Source: Nitrosomonas sp.
GTDB taxonomy: Bacteria > Pseudomonadota > Gammaproteobacteria > Burkholderiales > Nitrosomonadaceae
NCBI GenBank assembly: GCA_024281825.1
Contig: JAMWZY010000011.1
Location: 1-64,000 of the forward strand
Length of the DNA stretch: 64,000 bases
Direction of reading: 5' to 3'
Both the position numbers and the translations under genes were made by a program. Below are positions 16,727 through 25,630 of this stretch, piece after piece. Position 1 is the first letter of the stretch; every line of letters starts with the position of its first letter. The notes under the pieces are model-generated. The model searched no databases and was not told the origin of the DNA. It was given only the letters and a program-made list of their open reading frames with translations.

Positions 16727-18847
16727 CTAATCTTTAATGCGGGTAATCTTAATGATGTCTTTAATGTGTCTTAATCCTCGCATCACTTGAGCAAGATGCT
16801 GGCGATGATTGACTTGTATAATAAGGCGCATATAAGTGTAATCATCCCCACTTTCCATATCGATATCATCAATATTGGATTCAGCTTTGGCGATTTCAGC
16901 TGCAACTTGCGCTAATACACCCTTTTTGTTTGCTGCAGTAACTCGAATACTTACTTCAAAAGTTTTAGCAATATCTTTACCCCAAGCCACATCCAGGCAA
17001 TTCGAGCAGTTCTCCGGGCTTTTCTGACTACTAGCAATGACTGAGCAGTCGTGCGTATGAATGATGAGGCCATGCTCCTTTTTAATGATGCCGGCAATTT
17101 CATCGCCTGGGATCGGTCGGCAACATTTAGCGAATTGAACGGTCAACCCTTCGGTTCCCAATATCATGATGGGGCTTGCTATTTGTTCGCTAGTAATAGA
17201 CTCGAAAGGAGAGGTGAGTCGTTTTGCGATGACAGCGGGAAGCTGTTTTCCTAAGGCCATTTCTGCTAACAAATCTTCTTTAGACTTCACACCGCTATCA
17301 CGAACGAGTTTTTCCCACTGCACTTCAGTGATCGCTTCCGGATTGATATTGAATGATTGCAATGCCTGGTTTAATAAACGTTCCCCTAACTTCACTGATT
17401 CATCATATTGAATATTTTTGAGAAAATGACGGATATGAGAACGCGCTCTCCCGGTTACCACATAACTGAGCCAAGCAGGATTAGGTTTTGCGTAAGGTGC
17501 CGTAACGATTTCAACACGATCACCACTTTTTAACTTAGTACGTAAAGGAGCGCTTTCACCGTTAATCTTTGCCGCAACACAGCAATTTCCTATATCCGAA
17601 TGTACTGCATATGCAAAATCAACCGCTGTGGAACCTCTTGGTAGTGTTAAGATTTTTCCTTGCGGAGTAAACACATACACATCCCCTGGAAATAGATCAA
17701 TTTTGAGATGCTCCAGGAATTCCAAAGAATCAGAAGTATTTGATAACAACGCCTCTAGTAATCCTTGTAACCATTGACCAGATTTCAAGTGTTCGTTTTT
17801 GAACTCGCTATTATCTGAAGACTTATAAAGCCAATGCGCCGCTATGCCATTTTCTGCAACACTATGCATGTCAATCGTACGAATTTGAATCTCAATAGGC
17901 AAGCCAAATGGCCCTAATAAAGTGCTATGTAATGATTGATAACCATTGTTCTTAGGAATAGCGATGTAATCCTTGAATTTCCCAGGAATAGGGCGATACA
18001 ATCCATGTAATATTCCCAAGGTTACATAACAGGCAGGAATATCTCTAACAATCACTCGAAAACCATAAATATCCAACACTTCAGAAAAAGACAAATGCTT
18101 ATCCAGCATTTTAGTATAGATGCTATATAAATGCTTTTCCCGACCGGTTACCTCCGCATCCAAGCCGGCTTCTTTCAGTTTCATTTTAATTGCATCAAGG
18201 ATTCTGCCAACCACCATACGGCGGTTACCTCGCGCTGCTTTTGTGGCTTTAACCAAGACGTTGTAGCGCATTGGGTAAGAATAGCGGAAACCCAGCTCCT
18301 GCAATTCTTGAAAAACATTATTAAGCCCTAATCGATAAGCAATGGGAGCATAAATTTCTAGCGTTTCGCGTGCGATACTCTGTTGTTTTGCAGAATTCAT
18401 GGATTCCAGTGTACGCATATTGTGCAACCGATCCGCTAGCTTAATCAAAATAACACGTACGTCACGCGCCATTGCTAGCAGCATTTTTCGAAAATTCTCT
18501 GCTTGTGCTTCTTCTTGTGTTTGAAATTTGATCTTTGCCAGTTTAGAAACACCATCTACCAATTCAGCCACAGAATCACCGAAGCGTTCGCTGATTTCAG
18601 CTTTGGAAATTTCGGTGTCTTCGACCACATCGTGCAACAAAGCCGCCATTAACGTAGGAGCATCAAGATGCAAAGAGCTTAAAATTCTTGCTACTGCAAC
18701 TGGGTGGGAAAAATAAGGTTCTCCGGATTTACGAAATTGTCCTGAGTGCGCACCACTGCCAAAGGAATGCGCAATTTTCAGCTGTGCAACGTCTTCGGGT
18801 TTAAGATACTGCGCTACTTCAGAAAATAGAATTTCTGATTCAGGCAT
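16727..18847 (-). CDS. spoT: RelA/SpoT family bifunctional (p)ppGpp hydrolase/synthetase
   Basis: The 706-residue length and domain order fit long RSH enzymes. The HD hydrolase domain has LLHDVVEDT, so degradation is expected to be active. The synthetase domain carries YGFRVIV, GKFKDYIAIPK and NGYQSLHS. A TGS domain (FTPQGKILTLPRGSTAVDFAY), a CC-containing middle motif (FAKCCRPIPGDEI) and a C-terminal ACT domain (VSIRVTAANKKGVLAQVA) follow. The KFKD motif corresponds to the RxKD type linked with bifunctional enzymes. The gene adjusts the stringent response to starvation. rpoZ, often found upstream of spoT, is not adjacent here; a lipoprotein gene occupies that place. Confidence 0.93.
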   Translation of the reverse strand: MPESEILFSEVAQYLKPEDVAQLKIAHSFGSGAHSGQFRKSGEPYFSHPVAVARILSSLHLDAPTLMAALLHDVVEDTEISKAEISERFGDSVAELVDGVSKLAKIKFQTQEEAQAENFRKMLLAMARDVRVILIKLADRLHNMRTLESMNSAKQQSIARETLEIYAPIAYRLGLNNVFQELQELGFRYSYPMRYNVLVKATKAARGNRRMVVGRILDAIKMKLKEAGLDAEVTGREKHLYSIYTKMLDKHLSFSEVLDIYGFRVIVRDIPACYVTLGILHGLYRPIPGKFKDYIAIPKNNGYQSLHSTLLGPFGLPIEIQIRTIDMHSVAENGIAAHWLYKSSDNSEFKNEHLKSGQWLQGLLEALLSNTSDSLEFLEHLKIDLFPGDVYVFTPQGKILTLPRGSTAVDFAYAVHSDIGNCCVAAKINGESAPLRTKLKSGDRVEIVTAPYAKPNPAWLSYVVTGRARSHIRHFLKNIQYDESVKLGERLLNQALQSFNINPEAITEVQWEKLVRDSGVKSKEDLLAEMALGKQLPAVIAKRLTSPFESITSEQIASPIMILGTEGLTVQFAKCCRPIPGDEIAGIIKKEHGLIIHTHDCSVIASSQKSPENCSNCLDVAWGKDIAKTFEVSIRVTAANKKGVLAQVAAEIAKAESNIDDIDMESGDDYTYMRLIIQVNHRQHLAQVMRGLRHIKDIIKITRIKD

Positions 18848-18909
18848 AAAATTAACAGCCTCTAAAAATCATATGTGAAAAAATACTGAATTTACTAACT
18901 GAGAAGAAA

Positions 18910-19401
18910 CTATATTCTAACTGACTTCCAATAATTGGATTTCCAATAATTGTTATCCAGCCGAGATATCGTGACGCCTTTTCTTTCAGAGACATGCAGA
19001 AACTGGTTATTTTCTAGAAAAATACCGACGTGACCCGATTGAAAAGTCGTTTTGAAGAAAACCAAATCGCCCGCCTTTAACTCACTTTTATTGACTTCTT
19101 TTCCTAATCTAGTTTGCAATGCCGTTGTTCTAGGTAGATCCAGACCCAGTTTTGTTTTAAAAGTTATATATACAAAACCTGAACAATCAATTCCCGAGCG
19201 ACTTAAACCACCATACCGATAACGAACACCCTGCCAATCGTTAAATTGAGAATACAGTACTTTCTTTACGTAAACGGAATCAGTCAGCTTAGCAGTGTTC
19301 AGTGATAACGAGCTTCTTTCTTGTAAAGCCCCACAGCTTATTAACAGGCTAATAACAGAAACCAGTACCGCAAACCGGACAATATTCTGTGTAATCGACA
19401 T
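18910..19401 (-). CDS. NlpC/P60 cell-wall hydrolase lipoprotein
   Basis: The 163-residue precursor has a lipoprotein signal peptide ending in LLISCG (cysteine about residue 23). The NlpC/P60 fold follows with YGGLSRSGIDCSGFV (catalytic Cys), GDLVFF and SGHVGIFL (catalytic His). Enzymes of this family cut peptide bridges in peptidoglycan, usually D-glutamyl-diaminopimelate links. It lies 35 bp after cheB on the same strand, so it may be transcribed with the chemotaxis genes, although no functional link is implied. The C-terminus has a short direct duplication (YWKS twice). Confidence 0.88.
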   Translation of the reverse strand: MSITQNIVRFAVLVSVISLLISCGALQERSSLSLNTAKLTDSVYVKKVLYSQFNDWQGVRYRYGGLSRSGIDCSGFVYITFKTKLGLDLPRTTALQTRLGKEVNKSELKAGDLVFFKTTFQSGHVGIFLENNQFLHVSERKGVTISRLDNNYWKSNYWKSVRI

Positions 19402-19436
19402 TGAATATTGGTCTCCAACAAGTGAAGAAAATTTAA

Positions 19437-20516
19437 CTATACGCGATTGGTACGGGTTCCCATAGAGGACAACTTCGACAACACACTTCTGGCGATATCT
19501 TTTAATGGCACAACTTCATTGACACCACCAGCCGCAATCGCTTCTTTTGGCATCCCAAAAACCACACAACTAGCTTCATCTTGGGCAAAATTATAAGCAC
19601 CAGCCTTGTGCATTTCTAACATTCCAGATGCGCCATCTCTTCCCATACCCGTCATAATAACGCCAATGGCATTCTTACCTGCACAGTTCGCCGCTGAACG
19701 AAATAGTACATCAACCGATGGACGGTGTCGACTCACCGGTTCACCTCGATTCAATTCGGTAATATAATTCGCACCGCTCCGTTTCAATAGTAAATGCGAG
19801 TGCCCTGGCGCGATAAATGCATGCCCTGGCAGAACACGTTCTTCGCCACGCGCTTCTGTCACTGATATCTTACAAAGACTATTCAACCGATTAGCAAAAG
19901 ATTTTGTAAAGCCTTCTGGCATATGCTGCGTAATTAAGATAGCCGGAGAGTCAGGAGGCATTTGAACAAGAAAATCCTTGATTGCCTCCGTACCCCCAGT
20001 AGAAGCTCCAACAATGATCAATTTTTCCGTCGAAGCGATGCGATTGGACAGTGATGGCAAAACCGCATCTGCGGTATTGCTCTGGATCGCTGTGATCGCT
20101 ATACGTTTTTTTAATCGCGCAGCTTTAGCAATACGAATTTTATTGGTAATTTCGCTGCTATATTCTTTAAGTCCATCAGCAATACCAATTTTAGGTTTTG
20201 ATACAAAATCTACCGCCCCAAGTTCCAGAGCGCGAAAAGTCACTTCAGATCCTTTCTCAGTCAAAGTGGATACCATAACTACCGGCATTGGCCGAAGACG
20301 CATCAATTTTTCTAGAAAATCAATGCCATCCATACGAGGCATTTCGATATCCAGTGTCAGCACGTCAGGGTTCATCTCGCGAATCATTTCACGTGCCACG
20401 AGCGGATCGGCGGCAGCACCAATAACCTCCATATCGGACTCATTATTAATTATCTCGGTAAGTAGCTTACGTATTAATGCAGAATCGTCAACAACCAAGA
20501 CCTTAATTTTGCTCAT
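19437..20516 (-). CDS. cheB: Chemotaxis response regulator protein-glutamate methylesterase CheB
   Basis: The 359-residue protein has an N-terminal receiver domain with Asp10/Asp11 and phosphoacceptor Asp56 ([12 protein letters not shown]). The C-terminal methylesterase domain has the catalytic serine in GASTGGTEA, the histidine in TQHMPEGF and the aspartate in MTGMGRDGA. It removes methyl groups from receptor glutamates and may deamidate glutamines, tuning adaptation opposite to CheR. It follows cheR and cheD on the same strand, the usual adaptation set. Confidence 0.96.
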   Translation of the reverse strand: MSKIKVLVVDDSALIRKLLTEIINNESDMEVIGAAADPLVAREMIREMNPDVLTLDIEMPRMDGIDFLEKLMRLRPMPVVMVSTLTEKGSEVTFRALELGAVDFVSKPKIGIADGLKEYSSEITNKIRIAKAARLKKRIAITAIQSNTADAVLPSLSNRIASTEKLIIVGASTGGTEAIKDFLVQMPPDSPAILITQHMPEGFTKSFANRLNSLCKISVTEARGEERVLPGHAFIAPGHSHLLLKRSGANYITELNRGEPVSRHRPSVDVLFRSAANCAGKNAIGVIMTGMGRDGASGMLEMHKAGAYNFAQDEASCVVFGMPKEAIAAGGVNEVVPLKDIARSVLSKLSSMGTRTNRV

Positions 20517-20546
20517 GATAATGCCTCAATTATTCTAATAGCTTAC

Positions 20547-21161
20547 TTAAGAAAACAATTCAATTTCTCCGCCACCTACATTTACCTTATCTAAAGCCTG
20601 TTTATAAGCACTCTCGCGTACCGAAATTTCGGCATTACGAATATTTCTCAGTTTTTTTACCATGACCCTACTACTTTTTGGAAAGAAATAGACTTTGCGT
20701 GGAAATATATCGACCAAATCCTGCGCCACCACCCTTATTTTTTCCATCTTAAGAAAATTCAAGACGAAATCTGCATTTCGTTGGCCAATATTGGTAATGG
20801 TCATGCTCTCGATGACATTCCCGCCGCCAAACACTTTCGCTTCTAAATTCGATCGCTGGGCGCCTAGCTTTAGAAGTTGATTAATCAATATTTCCATTGC
20901 ATAAGTGCCATAACGTGCTGATGCATTCAACGGATTATTAGAATCTCCCCCGGCATCCGGCAACATAAAATGATTCATTCCGCCAATTCCACTGCGGCTA
21001 TCTCGGATACAAGCCGCCACACATGATCCAAGAACTGTCACCAACATCATATCTTTGTTGGTCACAAAATATTCACCGGGTAGTAACTTGACAGCTTCAC
21101 TGTCAAAGTTCCGATCAAAATAAAAATTAGTTGCAAGATGTTCATCAAGAATCTGAGCCAT
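20547..21161 (-). CDS. cheD: Chemoreceptor glutamine deamidase CheD
   Basis: The 204-residue protein contains the family core: a GSCVAACIRD segment with the catalytic cysteine, GGMNHFMLP with the histidine, and FGGGNVI. CheD deamidates receptor glutamines and in some bacteria works with CheC. No cheC is present here. The C-terminus ends GGGEIELFS, which closely resembles the end of the CheZ-like protein encoded at 24933-25493 (GDIELF). The gene sits 9 bp after cheR and 30 bp before cheB. Confidence 0.95.
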   Translation of the reverse strand: MAQILDEHLATNFYFDRNFDSEAVKLLPGEYFVTNKDMMLVTVLGSCVAACIRDSRSGIGGMNHFMLPDAGGDSNNPLNASARYGTYAMEILINQLLKLGAQRSNLEAKVFGGGNVIESMTITNIGQRNADFVLNFLKMEKIRVVAQDLVDIFPRKVYFFPKSSRVMVKKLRNIRNAEISVRESAYKQALDKVNVGGGEIELFS

Positions 21162-21170
21162 AGCGTTGCC

Positions 21171-22025
21171 TCATTTATGAACTAATTCGTACACCGTTTT
21201 CTCACGTAACTTAAATAAATCAGATGCATGCTGAAAACTCTCTGAGTGTCCGGCAAATAACAATCCGTCGGGCGCTAATAGTGGAACAAATTTCTTCAGG
21301 ATTTTATACTGCGTGGGTTTATCAAAATAAATCATTACATTACGACAGAATATTGCATCAAAAGGACCACGAATTGGCCAAACTTCATCGAGTAAATTTA
21401 GCTGCCGGAATGTGATCATATTGCGCAACTCTGGGCGAACTCTTGCTGATCCAGCATGGTGACCTTTACCTTTCAAAAAGAACTGGCGAAGTTTTTCTTT
21501 GGGAATTTTCTCCAGCCGATCTAGCGGGTAAATCCCAAGCTGAGCCTTTGCGAGTACATTAGTATCCAAGTCAGTCGCCAGAATATGCACCGGTGGAGTC
21601 ATGGATTTAAACGCATTAGTCACTGCCATGGCCATTGAATAAGGCTCTTCACCTGTTGAAGAAGCACTACACCAAAGCTGTATTTTCTTCTGATTTTTAC
21701 GCTGCTCGAGATGCTTCTCAAAGATAGGAAAATGGTGTTGTTCACGGAAAAAAGCCGTTAAATTGGTTGTTAGTGCATTCGTAAACGCTTCCCATTCTTC
21801 AGAATTGCCTTTTTCCAAAAAACCTAAATAATCTTTAAAGCTGTTCAGGCCATTTGCGCGAACTCGTCGTGCAAGACGGCTATAAACCATATTTTTCTTA
21901 CTGGGTGATAATGAAATTCCTGCATGCTGATAAATAAGTTTTTTAATGCGCTCGAAATCTTGTTGAGTAAAAGCATATTCCCGTTCTTTATTATCAGCAA
22001 TTTCATTGTCTGCGCTTATTACCAT
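21171..22025 (-). CDS. cheR: Chemotaxis protein methyltransferase CheR
   Basis: The 284-residue protein has the N-terminal helical CheR domain (about 20-75) and an SAM-dependent methyltransferase core with STGEEPYSMAM and the FCRNVMIYFD motif, characteristic of CheR. It methylates receptor glutamates during adaptation. It is followed at 9 bp by cheD. The 202-bp gap to cheA contains no gene, so cheW and receptor genes often found between them are absent. Confidence 0.95.
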   Translation of the reverse strand: MVISADNEIADNKEREYAFTQQDFERIKKLIYQHAGISLSPSKKNMVYSRLARRVRANGLNSFKDYLGFLEKGNSEEWEAFTNALTTNLTAFFREQHHFPIFEKHLEQRKNQKKIQLWCSASSTGEEPYSMAMAVTNAFKSMTPPVHILATDLDTNVLAKAQLGIYPLDRLEKIPKEKLRQFFLKGKGHHAGSARVRPELRNMITFRQLNLLDEVWPIRGPFDAIFCRNVMIYFDKPTQYKILKKFVPLLAPDGLLFAGHSESFQHASDLFKLREKTVYELVHK

Positions 22026-22227
22026 AGTATGTCAACCTAAATCCGTGCCAATTTTTATCTTTATTCTAGAAAACCTACCGCACAGTAAAAGTTGATCTGG
22101 AGATCACATCTCCGCGTGCGAATAGGTGTTCTATATTGTTAAGAAAATCGTATTGATAGACTTTATAAAATTGCGGGAAGTGTTGTATCTGAAAAATAAA
22201 CAACAAACACCTCGGAAGAACCCAACA
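22026..22227. other. cheA-cheR intergenic region with perfect inverted repeat
   Basis: No gene is visible in these 202 bp. At 22099-22113 there is a perfect inverted repeat, GGAGAT-CAC-ATCTCC, which could be an operator for a dimeric regulator or a small RNA hairpin. It lies about 75 bp upstream of the cheR start and may belong to a promoter for cheR-cheD-cheB. Confidence 0.5.
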
Positions 22228-24360
22228 TCACACGATTTCTTGTTGTGATGCCATTACTAAAGCTGTTGTGTCGAGAATGAGCGCAACTTTCCCATCCCCC
22301 ATAATCGTTGCACCCGATACGCCTTTAACTCGGCGATAATTCGTTTCAAGACTCTTAATGACGACTTGATGTTGGCCAACTAAATCATCTACAAACAGTG
22401 CCGCTTTTCGCCCTTCTGCTTCCAGGATAACCAAAATGCCATCGTGTACTGAAATGACATTAGGATGTAGATTAAAAATCTCATGCAAAGCTATGACGGG
22501 GAGATATTCCCCGCGCACTTGTACTAGCCTGCCATTGCCGCTGACGGTTTTGATATCAGCAGCCGTAGGTTGCAATGACTCGACAATATAATTGAGTGGC
22601 ACGATAAACATTTGATCGCCAGCCGTAACAGACAGTCCATCCAGTATTGCCAATGTCAACGGCAGGCGAATTGATATTCGTGTGCCAACGCCAAACGAAG
22701 ACTCGATATCAATGCGTCCGCCTAAGCTTTGAATATTACGCTTCACCACATCCATTCCGACACCTCGACCAGAAACATCCGTAATGGCTTCAGCAGTAGA
22801 AAATCCTGCTTCAAAAATTAACTGCCAAACTTCCTGGTCGGTCATGCCATCATGAATCGACAATCCACGCTCCCGAGCTTTGGCAAGAATTTTTGCTCGA
22901 TTGAGACCCGCACCGTCATCGCTGACTTCGATTACAATACTACCTCCTTGGTGAAACGCACGCAGCGTAATCGTTCCTTGCATTGATTTTCCTGCTGCTC
23001 TACGATTCTCAGGTTGCTCGATTCCATGGTCTAAACTGTTTCTAACTAAGTGCGTCAATGGATCAGCAATCTTCTCGATGAGTCCTTTATCAAGCTCGGT
23101 ATTTTCACCGACTGTTTTTAATTCCACTCGCTTATTCAGCTTTGAAGCCAAGTCACGTACTACGCGGGGATATCGACTGAATACAAAACTAATTGGCATC
23201 ATACGAATCGACATCACAGATTCTTGTAGATCACGAGTATTTCGCTCCAATTGGTTCATGCCACTGTGCAATTTCTCAAAAACAATCGGATCAAATTGAG
23301 AGGCCGTCTGAGCCAACATCGCTTGTGTAATCACCAATTCTCCAACCAGATTGATCATCTGATCAACTTTTTCAATACTTACTCGAATTGAAGAGGTTTC
23401 ATTCGATGTAACAGGTGCATTAGCTTTGGTAGATGCTTTTGCTGCTTGACGCTGATCTGTATCTTTTTGGAGTAATGGTTTCTCTGTTATTTCCTGAGAA
23501 TCTTTTTCCCTAGGTGCTGCAGGTGCACCTGGAAAAAAACCATAACCAGGTGAAGCCAAGACTTCTTTGGCTTTATAATGCATGGAAGCATCACTCTGAT
23601 TGACTTCTTCTTTCAGCGCATTCTTAATACTATTCGATACCTCAGATTCAATCTTTAGTTTCTCAGGGTCCACGACAAAAGCCAGAGCCTCCCAAATCTC
23701 CTCTTCGCTATTCTCGGTAGCCAATTTTAGGCTGCACAAGTTATCACCACCACCCCTAGTTTCGCCTTCAAGAGCACCCAATAACTGAAGATTGCTAAAT
23801 AAATTTTCTAATGCAGCCTCATTTAAACCAGATTTTGAAAATTCTATACAATAAATGTACTTTGGCTTATTCTCCGCTACGGTAGCCGCGCTTTCGTCAA
23901 CCCGAAGGTTTTCTATCGGAGCATCAGCCCTACGCTCCGTGTTAGAGGGTTCTTTATTCGACTGTAGTTGCGTTTCATCACTTAATTTTTTCAACTCGTC
24001 TAAAACCATAGCTGCTTCCGCAGGGTCTGCCGCACCTTCGCCACGATGTCCCGCGAGTTGGTTTTTAATCACATCTCCCGCTTTGAGGAAAGCATCAATC
24101 ATTTCACTGCGTACCTCAAGTTCACCTTTACGCAATTTATCAAGTAATGATTCCAGCATATGCGTTGTCTCCGTTATATCGACAAAACCAAATGTTCCTG
24201 CCCCGCCTTTAATAGAATGCGCAGCACGAAATATTGCGTTTAGATCTTCCAGGTCAGGCGAATTAACATTCAATCTAAGCAAACATGCTTCCATATCCGC
24301 AAGTAACTCTGAAGATTCTTCAAAAAATATCTCATAGAACTGTTCAAGATCATCACTCAT
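22228..24360 (-). CDS. cheA: Chemotaxis histidine kinase CheA
   Basis: The 710-residue protein has a P1 phosphotransfer domain with His48 in AAHSIKGGAGTFGF, a long linker with the CheY/CheB-binding region, a P3 dimerisation helix (VEKVDQMINLVGELVITQ), a P4 kinase domain (HLVRNSLDHGIE, DDGAGLN, GRGVGMDVV) and a C-terminal CheW-like P5 domain. It receives receptor signals and phosphorylates CheY and CheB. A CheW adaptor gene and chemoreceptor genes are not in this cluster and must be elsewhere. Confidence 0.97.
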   Translation of the reverse strand: MSDDLEQFYEIFFEESSELLADMEACLLRLNVNSPDLEDLNAIFRAAHSIKGGAGTFGFVDITETTHMLESLLDKLRKGELEVRSEMIDAFLKAGDVIKNQLAGHRGEGAADPAEAAMVLDELKKLSDETQLQSNKEPSNTERRADAPIENLRVDESAATVAENKPKYIYCIEFSKSGLNEAALENLFSNLQLLGALEGETRGGGDNLCSLKLATENSEEEIWEALAFVVDPEKLKIESEVSNSIKNALKEEVNQSDASMHYKAKEVLASPGYGFFPGAPAAPREKDSQEITEKPLLQKDTDQRQAAKASTKANAPVTSNETSSIRVSIEKVDQMINLVGELVITQAMLAQTASQFDPIVFEKLHSGMNQLERNTRDLQESVMSIRMMPISFVFSRYPRVVRDLASKLNKRVELKTVGENTELDKGLIEKIADPLTHLVRNSLDHGIEQPENRRAAGKSMQGTITLRAFHQGGSIVIEVSDDGAGLNRAKILAKARERGLSIHDGMTDQEVWQLIFEAGFSTAEAITDVSGRGVGMDVVKRNIQSLGGRIDIESSFGVGTRISIRLPLTLAILDGLSVTAGDQMFIVPLNYIVESLQPTAADIKTVSGNGRLVQVRGEYLPVIALHEIFNLHPNVISVHDGILVILEAEGRKAALFVDDLVGQHQVVIKSLETNYRRVKGVSGATIMGDGKVALILDTTALVMASQQEIV

Positions 24361-24491
24361 AGATTGCCTATTTAGGTTTTCAAGTTAATGGATAGCCTAA
24401 CACTGCGTTAAAACGAGCAAAGTAAAAAACAAAACCATAAAAATTAGTTATTCACTTAAATGAATCTAGCTGATGCATGAACTACCAAATT

Positions 24492-24510
24492 ATTGGGTTT
24501 ATTACCCAAT
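24492..24510 (-). terminator. Hairpin spanning the cheY stop codon
   Basis: A perfect 7-bp stem, ATTGGGT with ACCCAAT around a 5-nt loop, spans the stop codon of cheY (24502-24504). It could attenuate transcription between cheY and cheA. No uridine tract follows, so it is a weak terminator candidate. Confidence 0.35.
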
Positions 24511-24867
24511 CACTTTAGCAATCACTTCGAGTAACCGCTTCGGATCAAATGGCTTGACCAACCAACCAGTGGCGCCAGCAGCCCTACCTTTGGCCTTGAT
24601 GTCATCACTAGACTCTGTTGTGAGCATCAAAATAGGTACCGTCTTATAATTGGACAATTTGCGCAGCAACGCCAAAAGCTTCAATCCATCCATTCTCGGC
24701 ATATTGATATCAGTTAGCACCAGATTAACAGTATGCTGATTGGCTTTTTCAAGCGCATCTTCACCGTCAACTGCCTGAATCACTTCATAACCCGCACCTT
24801 TAAGCGTAAAAGCAACCATTTGTCTAATAGATGCGGAATCATCGACTGCAAGGATTGTTTTAGCCAT
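24502..24867 (-). CDS. cheY: Chemotaxis response regulator CheY
   Basis: A 121-residue stand-alone receiver domain. The acidic pair is Asp9/Asp10, the phosphoacceptor is Asp53 (LVLTDINMPRMDG), the threonine switch lies in MLTTESS and the conserved lysine in WLVKPFDP. Phosphorylated by CheA, it should bind the flagellar switch. It is followed by cheA after 134 bp and preceded by the CheZ-like gene after 65 bp on the same strand, which makes it the direct target of that candidate phosphatase. Confidence 0.95.
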   Translation of the reverse strand: MAKTILAVDDSASIRQMVAFTLKGAGYEVIQAVDGEDALEKANQHTVNLVLTDINMPRMDGLKLLALLRKLSNYKTVPILMLTTESSDDIKAKGRAAGATGWLVKPFDPKRLLEVIAKVIG

Positions 24868-24932
24868 TTACCTGTTACTCCTCTTACTTATTGTTAATTT
24901 GCATTGAAATCTTTTATGTCTATGAAGCGTTG

Positions 24933-25493
24933 TTAAAACAATTCAATATCACCCATTTGCATGCCTTGTTGCACTACAGGTTTCTTGTTATTTTTAGTTT
25001 TGGCGATATTGACTGCTTTGGTAATTCCTTCATGAATCGTATGCAACGCTGTCTTCCCATTCCTCCAATTATCTTCTCTATCAACACGTTGCAATTCCAT
25101 ATTAAGCATCTCGACTTGATGGGTGGTATGCGCTAAGAGCTGCGTCACTAAATCGCCAAACTGCAAAGAAGTGATTGCCATTTCCAATTCTTGTTCGATC
25201 TTATCGGCAATATTCATTTGCTTATCTAATAATTCCAGAATGGGTTTACTGGCTTCTGGAGAAGCCATTTTTTCAATCACCAAAACCATCTCATGGTGAG
25301 TTTTAGTCAATTTGCTGATGTAACGGAAGTTAATTACTAAATTATTTACGGCATCGCTGATCAGTCGATCAATCTGACCCAACTCACTTTTTATATTCAT
25401 GAAGTATTCATCAGCTTCAACATTGCATAATGCATTCATTTCATCAGTTAACTGATTATCAATATTGTCACTATTAGACTGCATCTCAGTCAT
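24933..25493 (-). CDS. CheZ-like protein, candidate CheY-P phosphatase
   Basis: A 186-residue, almost wholly helical protein with no signal peptide. Residues about 35-135 form a long helical hairpin. In it, LQFGDLVTQ places Asp114 and Gln118 four residues apart, the same spacing as the acidic residue and catalytic glutamine of CheZ (DFQDLTGQ in E. coli CheZ). A charged linker leads to the C-terminal peptide MGDIELF, in the position of the CheY-binding tail of CheZ. It lies directly upstream of cheY. I infer CheY-P dephosphorylation. Overall sequence similarity to classic CheZ is low and I cannot run an alignment, so no symbol is given. Confidence 0.65.
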   Translation of the reverse strand: MTEMQSNSDNIDNQLTDEMNALCNVEADEYFMNIKSELGQIDRLISDAVNNLVINFRYISKLTKTHHEMVLVIEKMASPEASKPILELLDKQMNIADKIEQELEMAITSLQFGDLVTQLLAHTTHQVEMLNMELQRVDREDNWRNGKTALHTIHEGITKAVNIAKTKNNKKPVVQQGMQMGDIELF

Positions 25494-25630
25494 ATTTTTC
25501 TCCCGTTCTTAGCGGACTTGAGAACCGATGCTCCTGATCTCCAATCGTAGTATTACGCACAGTGTTTTATTACCGATTTCGAATTGAGAGATTAATTGCT
25601 GGAATACAAACAATTTAGATTGCAAGCTTT

